Positions 59,658 through 64,000 of a DNA stretch of 64,000 nucleotides are shown here, in pieces (within the stretch, counting starts at the first letter, position 1; the number at the start of each line of letters is the position of its first letter). The position numbers were made by a program, and so were the translations under genes. This DNA is from Laceyella putida. Lineage in GTDB: Bacteria; Bacillota; Bacilli; Thermoactinomycetales; Thermoactinomycetaceae. The DNA lies in contig NZ_JBHTBW010000047.1 in assembly GCF_042665195.1 (NCBI RefSeq), positions 1 to 64,000 of the forward strand. Direction: 5' to 3'. The notes below the pieces were generated by a model. That model saw only the letters and a program-made list of their open reading frames with translations. It ran no database searches and had not been told where the DNA came from.

Positions 59658-60131
59658 TTAATCCCTTAGTTCCGCTCCGGCCGGGAGCCAGACATAGGGG
59701 CTTTCACCGCGGTCGCGGGCCGGATCGTAATGGACTGGCACAAAGCCCATTTTTACCCAAAACGGGTCGGAACGACGGCGGGCATTGGTCTTGATCGGCA
59801 ATCCCAAGCTTTTGGCGTAAGCCACCAGCGCTTGGCCGAGGCCTTGGCCACGGTACTGCGGCAAGACCTCCAACTTCCAAATCTCATAATGATCTTGGGC
59901 GGGGTGAAAATAACGGTCATACTTGGCGTCAACCCGATAAAGGCTGATTCGTGCGGCCAATTGCCCATCCCGGTAAATCCCGTAAAAAGGGGAAAGACTG
60001 TCATTTTCAATCATATTGGCTTGCAGGTCATCCAACATGGACAATTCCGGCAATCCGTATTCGTGGAATTTTGTGAATTCCTCCAATGTTTTGTAGTTGA
60101 TTTTAAGGCGTTCCACTTGATAGGATTCCAT
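59658..60131 (-). CDS. ylbP: GNAT N-acetyltransferase, YlbP family
   Basis: 157 residues, minus strand, ATG after AAGGAGG. The acetyl-CoA loop is LPQYRGQGLGQALVAYAKSL (about 90-109). The N-terminus VERLKINYKTLEEFTKFHEYG and the end YDPARDRGESPYVWLP match B. subtilis YlbP closely. The acceptor is unknown. Confidence 0.9.
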   Translation of the reverse strand: MESYQVERLKINYKTLEEFTKFHEYGLPELSMLDDLQANMIENDSLSPFYGIYRDGQLAARISLYRVDAKYDRYFHPAQDHYEIWKLEVLPQYRGQGLGQALVAYAKSLGLPIKTNARRRSDPFWVKMGFVPVHYDPARDRGESPYVWLPAGAELRD

Positions 60132-60276
60132 GGGGTTCCTCCTTGAGCAAGACTTTGTTTCATTGTATCACAAAGTGGGGAAAGTGATTCTGAGAAGGAT
60201 TAAAATAAATAATTGTCGAATTTTTTGTGATGAAAGTATTTTTTGAAAGAATAAAGCGGGTGAGGTGAACCAGACA

Positions 60277-61611
60277 TTGCAGAAAGTATTAATTGCCAAC
60301 CGTGGGGAAATTGCCTGTCGGATCATGCGCACTTGTCAAGCGCGAGGGTGGAAAACCGTTGCTGTCTATTCAGAGGCCGACCAGATGATGCCGTTTGTGG
60401 AGATGGCTGATGAAGCGATCTGCATTGGCCCGACGCCGGTGGCGAAAAGTTATTTGAACCAAGAGGCGATCCTGGATGCGGCAAAGCGCGTTCAAGCGGA
60501 TGCGCTTCATCCGGGGTATGGTTTTTTGTCAGAGAATGCTTCGTTTGCCAAGCGGGTCCAAGAAGCGGGCCTGCTTTGGATTGGACCGGAACCGGTAGTG
60601 ATCCGGTTGATGGGGGATAAAGTGACGGCCCGCGCCACCATGCTTGAAGCGGGCGTACCGATTGTTCCCGGTACCGGGGAACTGGCTTCACTGGAGGAAG
60701 CATGCCAAGCGGCAAAGGAAATCGGTTATCCCGTGATGGTAAAAGCCAGTGCCGGCGGTGGCGGGATCGGGATGCAAGTGTGCCAAGACGAAGCGGCCCT
60801 GCGGCAGGCGTATGCCACGATTCAAGCAAAAGCGCGAGCCTATTTTGGCGATGCCAGCGTTTATATCGAGAAATGGATATCACCCTCTCGCCATGTTGAA
60901 GTGCAGATTGTCGCGGACACGGGCGGGAAGGTGCTCCATCTGTTTGAGCGCGACTGTTCAGTGCAACGGCGGAATCAAAAAGTGATTGAAGAGAGTTTGG
61001 CGCCTAGTTTAAGCCGGGAGCTGCGAAAACGAATGCACGAGTCCGCTGTGGCGGCGGCACAAGCGGTGCGGTATACGGGAGTGGGGACCGTTGAGTTTTT
61101 GGTCGGCCCAGATGAGTCCTTTTATTTTTTGGAGATGAATACCCGGTTGCAAGTGGAGCATCCCGTAACCGAAATGATCACAGGGCTTGATCTTGTGGCG
61201 ATACAATGTGACCTGGCTCGGGGGGAAACGCTTTCGTTCGGGCAGGAAGACATTCTTCCCCAAGGGCATGCGATCGAATATCGGATTTATGCAGAAGATC
61301 CGGTGACCTTTTATCCTTCACCGGGAACGATCACGGCATTTGAGGCGCCGACGGGAGAAGGCATTCGTGTCGATGCGGGAGTGAAGGCAGGCACAATGGT
61401 TTCGCCTTATTATGATCCCCTTCTTGCCAAATGCATTGTAAGCGGTTCCAACCGAGAAGAAGTCCTTGCCAAGAGCCGCGAGGTTTTGCAGGCGTTTAAG
61501 GTGGAAGGGATCAAAACGAATTTGCCTTTACTGCGGCAGTTGGTGCAAGCGCCGGCGTTTGTCGTGGGTCAATATGATACCCAAGTCTTATCTCAAATCA
61601 AATTGGGGTGA
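60277..61611 (+). CDS. Biotin carboxylase subunit of an acyl-CoA carboxylase
   Basis: 444 residues. Carboxylates biotin with ATP and bicarbonate. I start it at TTG 60277, since TGAGGTGA (60261-60268) lies 8 bases before it and the family begins with QKVLIANRGEIA; a GTG at 60265 is in frame. ATP-grasp glycine loop KASAGGGGIGM, then EKWISPSRHVEVQI, the catalytic EMNTRLQVEHPVTE. It resembles YngH. First gene of a leucine-catabolism operon, so the partner is probably methylcrotonyl-CoA carboxylase. Confidence 0.92.
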   Translation: MQKVLIANRGEIACRIMRTCQARGWKTVAVYSEADQMMPFVEMADEAICIGPTPVAKSYLNQEAILDAAKRVQADALHPGYGFLSENASFAKRVQEAGLLWIGPEPVVIRLMGDKVTARATMLEAGVPIVPGTGELASLEEACQAAKEIGYPVMVKASAGGGGIGMQVCQDEAALRQAYATIQAKARAYFGDASVYIEKWISPSRHVEVQIVADTGGKVLHLFERDCSVQRRNQKVIEESLAPSLSRELRKRMHESAVAAAQAVRYTGVGTVEFLVGPDESFYFLEMNTRLQVEHPVTEMITGLDLVAIQCDLARGETLSFGQEDILPQGHAIEYRIYAEDPVTFYPSPGTITAFEAPTGEGIRVDAGVKAGTMVSPYYDPLLAKCIVSGSNREEVLAKSREVLQAFKVEGIKTNLPLLRQLVQAPAFVVGQYDTQVLSQIKLG

Positions 61612-61617
61612 ATGCGG

Positions 61618-61830
61618 ATGGCACAAGTATTAGCTACGATGACAGGCGTTGTTTTATCGATTCATGTGCAACCGGGTGATCAGATTGAAGTGGGTCATGA
61701 CGTTATCCTGTTGGAATCGATGAAGATGGAGATTCCGGTTCAGGCCGAAGTGGCGGGAACGGTCAAGGAGGTCAAAGTCGAGGTGGGTGCCTTTGTCGAG
61801 GAAGGGGCGGTATTGATTGAATTAGAGTAA
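61618..61830 (+). CDS. Biotin/lipoyl carrier protein
   Basis: 70 residues, ATG 61618 after GGGGTGA. A lone biotinyl domain with the modified lysine in VILLESMKMEIPV (about 34) and a mirrored hairpin typical of BCCP. It swings biotin between the carboxylase upstream and the carboxyltransferase at the end of the operon. Corresponds to YngHB, which also stands free in B. subtilis. Confidence 0.93.
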   Translation: MAQVLATMTGVVLSIHVQPGDQIEVGHDVILLESMKMEIPVQAEVAGTVKEVKVEVGAFVEEGAVLIELE

Positions 61831-61847
61831 CTCGGAGGGAACAGTTC

Positions 61848-62765
61848 ATGCAGATCAAATTGGTAGAAGTAGGCTTGCGGGATGGATTGCAAAATGAACG
61901 GGTCATATTAGCAACGGAAGACAAGGTCAAGGTAGCGCAAGGGCTCATCAAGGCGGGAATTCGTCACCTTGAAGTAACCTCTTTCGTCTCTCCGAAGTGG
62001 ATTCCGCAGTTGGCCGATGCGGCGCAGTTGGCGCACCAATTGCCCCCACTTGCCGATGTTGTCTATCGAGCGCTCGTTCCGAATCGTCGGGGGGCGGAAC
62101 GGGCTGGACAGACGCCGATCCATGAGTGGGCCGTCTTTCTCTCTGCCAGTGAGACGCACAACCGCAAAAACATTAACAAAAGCATTGAAGATACCTATCC
62201 GGTGTTGCGCGAAGTGATGGAGCTGGCCCGGCAACAGGGGATTCGTGTGCGCGGATATGTCTCCACCGTCTTTGGTTGCCCGTACGAGGGGGAAGTGCCG
62301 ACGGAACAAGTGCTGCGTGTGTGCGAGCGATTGCTTCAACTGGGAGTGTATGAGATTTCGCTTGGCGACACGATTGGCGTAGCCACTCCCAAAGCGGTCA
62401 AACGGCTTTTGCGAGCATGTCAGCGCCACATTCCGCTGGAACAGATCGCCGGGCATTTTCATGATACCCGCGGAACAGGACTGGCCAATGCTTATGCGGC
62501 TTTGGAACTGGGAGTCCGTACGTTGGACACGTCTTTGGGCGGGCTGGGCGGGTGTCCCTATGCGCCGGGAGCCGCCGGGAATCTGGCGACGGAAGATGTC
62601 TTGTATCTGTTGGAACAAGAGGGGATCGACACGGGCATCGATCTCGCTCTGGTATGTGAAACGAGTGATTTTGTGCAAACCAAATGCAAACGGGCGTTGC
62701 CCTCGAAAGTGCTGCAAAGCTATCTGGCGCAAAAAAGAGATGAGAAAAGAGGAGATGGCGATTGA
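61848..62765 (+). CDS. Hydroxymethylglutaryl-CoA lyase
   Basis: 305 residues, ATG 61848 after CGGAGGG. TIM-barrel HMGL-like family; splits HMG-CoA into acetyl-CoA and acetoacetate, the last step of leucine breakdown. Seen: GLRDGLQNE (metal-binding Asp and catalytic Arg), STVFGCPYEGEV, FHDTRGTGLANA (metal His), and the flexible loop GGLGGCPYAPGAAGN with the catalytic Cys. YngG-like. Confidence 0.94.
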   Translation: MQIKLVEVGLRDGLQNERVILATEDKVKVAQGLIKAGIRHLEVTSFVSPKWIPQLADAAQLAHQLPPLADVVYRALVPNRRGAERAGQTPIHEWAVFLSASETHNRKNINKSIEDTYPVLREVMELARQQGIRVRGYVSTVFGCPYEGEVPTEQVLRVCERLLQLGVYEISLGDTIGVATPKAVKRLLRACQRHIPLEQIAGHFHDTRGTGLANAYAALELGVRTLDTSLGGLGGCPYAPGAAGNLATEDVLYLLEQEGIDTGIDLALVCETSDFVQTKCKRALPSKVLQSYLAQKRDEKRGDGD

Positions 62766-63538
62766 AAAACATCCGTTTGGAGCGACGCGAGGGGATCGCC
62801 CTGGTAACACTTGACCGGCCGTCGCACCACAATGCGTTGAATCGACCGTTATTGCAGGAATTGTCCCAACTGGCCGAAACGTTGCGGCAGGATCGCGACT
62901 CACGGGTCGTCATCATTACGGGTGCCGGGGACAAAGCCTTTTGCGCAGGTGCGGACTTGAAAGAACGCCGGTCGTTCACGGAAGAGGAAGTACGCCAGTT
63001 TATTGTGCTGATTCGTGATACCTTCACCCAGATTGCGCAATTGCCCCAACCCACCATCGCGGCCATCAATGGCGTCGCTTTTGGGGGCGGAATGGAATTG
63101 GCCCTGGCCTGTGATTTGAGGATCATGGATGAATCGGCACAAATGGGGTTGACGGAAACCTCGCTCGGCATCATTCCCGGCGCGGGGGGAACACAGCGAT
63201 TGCCGCGCCTGATCGGGGCGGCGAAAGCGAAAGAACTGATTTTCATGGCGAAACGGTTCACTGCCGGTGAAGCTTGGCAAATGGGGCTGGTCAACCATTT
63301 GGCCGCGCCGGGGACCGCGCTGGAGGCGGCTTGGGGATGGGCGGAGACTATCAAGCAAAATGCTCCGCTCGCGTTGATTCAAGCCAAGTGGGCCATTGAG
63401 CACGGTCTGGAGACGGATCTCGGCACCGGGTTGTTGCTGGAGACCCAAGCCTATGAGACCCTGATTCCCAGCCAAGATCGACTGGAAGGCTTAGCCGCTT
63501 TTCAAGAAAAGAGAAAACCGCGTTACCGTGGGGAATAA
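62762..63538 (+). CDS. Enoyl-CoA hydratase (methylglutaconyl-CoA hydratase-like)
   Basis: 258 residues, TTG start at 62762 overlapping the lyase stop by 4 bases (TTGA). Crotonase with FCAGADLKER (oxyanion hole), INGVAFGGGMELALACDLR and the two hydratase glutamates in ETSLGIIPGAGGTQRL. In this operon the step from 3-methylglutaconyl-CoA to HMG-CoA is the expected job (YngF/LiuC). Confidence 0.92.
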   Translation: MKNIRLERREGIALVTLDRPSHHNALNRPLLQELSQLAETLRQDRDSRVVIITGAGDKAFCAGADLKERRSFTEEEVRQFIVLIRDTFTQIAQLPQPTIAAINGVAFGGGMELALACDLRIMDESAQMGLTETSLGIIPGAGGTQRLPRLIGAAKAKELIFMAKRFTAGEAWQMGLVNHLAAPGTALEAAWGWAETIKQNAPLALIQAKWAIEHGLETDLGTGLLLETQAYETLIPSQDRLEGLAAFQEKRKPRYRGE

Positions 63539-63551
63539 GGGAGGAGATCGA

Positions 63552-64000
63552 ATGAATGACAACTGGACGGAACAGTTGGCGCAGAATGAAACACGGGTGA
63601 AAGCGGGAGGGGCGCCCAAGTACCATGAAAAATTGCAACAACAGCAAAAGTTATTTGTCAGAAAGCGGCTGGAGTTGTTGTTTGATGATGATTTCCAGGT
63701 GGAGGATGGATTGTTCGCCAACTTTACGGCTGGTGATTTGCCGGCGGATGGGGTCGTGACGGCGCTTGGCAGGGTAAACGGCCAACTGGTCTGCGTGATG
63801 GCGAACGATGCGACGGTGAAAGCGGGATCATGGGGGGCGAGAACGGTTGAGAAGATCATACGGATACAGGAGACAGCAGCGAAGCTGAAAGTTCCCCTCA
63901 TCTACCTGGTAGACTCCGCCGGCGCGCGGATCACCGATCAAATCGAGATGTTTCCGGGGCGCCGGGGCGCGGGACGCATCTTTTACAATCAGGTGAAGTT
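63552..64000 (+). CDS. Acyl-CoA carboxylase carboxyltransferase subunit, partial
   Basis: The first 149 residues of a gene that runs off the window end. ATG 63552 after GGAGGAG. The N-terminus shows the carboxyltransferase start: GGAPKYHEKLQQQQKLFVRKR, then LFANFTAGDLPADGVVTALG, AGSWGARTVEKIIRIQE and LIYLVDSAGARITDQ. With the biotin carboxylase and carrier it should form methylcrotonyl-CoA carboxylase (YngE-like). Confidence 0.9.
   Translation, partial: MNDNWTEQLAQNETRVKAGGAPKYHEKLQQQQKLFVRKRLELLFDDDFQVEDGLFANFTAGDLPADGVVTALGRVNGQLVCVMANDATVKAGSWGARTVEKIIRIQETAAKLKVPLIYLVDSAGARITDQIEMFPGRRGAGRIFYNQVK

Overview
The window is a chromosomal segment of a low-to-mid GC Gram-positive bacterium of the order Bacillales. 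The evidence is the gene set and its order: a complete comG operon followed by yqzE, an SR1P-type peptide gene next to speA and a yktB-type gene, a ylaH/ylaI/ylaJ cluster, a ylbO/ylbP pair, a two-headed dynamin (DynA), YhcN/YlaJ sporulation lipoproteins and an RsfA-type sporulation regulator. A spore-forming member of the Thermoactinomycetaceae would fit, but that family call is an inference from gene content. No rRNA operon, CRISPR array, prophage or intact insertion sequence was seen. Start codons other than ATG, especially TTG, are frequent and were placed by their Shine-Dalgarno sequences.

Layout. 1-7.8 kb: tRNA-Gly, an O-methyltransferase, a beta-carbonic anhydrase with msrA, a CHY zinc-finger protein, a LacI-type regulator carrying a catabolite-type operator in its own promoter, a cysteine desulfurase overlapping thiI, a TerC-type membrane protein and tRNA-Gln. 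7.9-14.5 kb: the competence pseudopilus operon comGA-GG, with the last pseudopilin read straight into shikimate kinase, then yqzE, ispG and a DUF378 protein. 15-20.4 kb: a class I glutamine amidotransferase-like hydrolase with a long leader, cydAB, a VanW protein and a G5/3D-domain lipoprotein. 20.7-26 kb: a SEC-C protein, a small repeat protein, a decayed YugN-like gene, a PHP phosphoesterase, a 2H phosphoesterase, a PgpA-like protein and a small unknown protein.

26-31.6 kb is the most accessory-looking part. A four-tRNA operon (fMet, Asp, a CAU tRNA that is probably Ile2, and Val) is followed by about 0.6 kb without a gene. Then come a class V PLP enzyme, a divergent 47-codon acidic peptide gene with its own promoter, an ATP-grasp ligase with a consensus promoter and a 250-base leader, and a DUF819 membrane protein behind a very strong hairpin. 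31.6-51.2 kb is conserved Bacillales core: rmuC, dynA, an M23 peptidase, a PAP2 phosphatase, an RRNPP-type HTH/TPR regulator, a GAF protein, DUF1885 and DUF3055 proteins, the SR1P locus, speA, yktB-like, pepA, a HesB-like protein, glycerophosphodiesterase, endonuclease IV and the yla genes.

51.3-64 kb holds a thiol and sulfur cluster (metallo-hydrolase, TlpA-like thioredoxin, CcdA, ResA, rhodanese, cysteine synthase), a MidA-like methyltransferase, FabV, a lone crotonase, the RsfA-like regulator, a GNAT acetyltransferase, and finally a leucine-catabolism (methylcrotonyl-CoA carboxylase type) operon: biotin carboxylase, biotin carrier, HMG-CoA lyase, methylglutaconyl-CoA hydratase-like crotonase and a carboxyltransferase cut by the window end. 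The points most worth a second look are the comGG-aroK read-through, the peptide/ATP-grasp/PLP locus with its palindromic operators, the SR1-like locus, and an unassigned structured RNA before the 63-residue protein at 45.6 kb.
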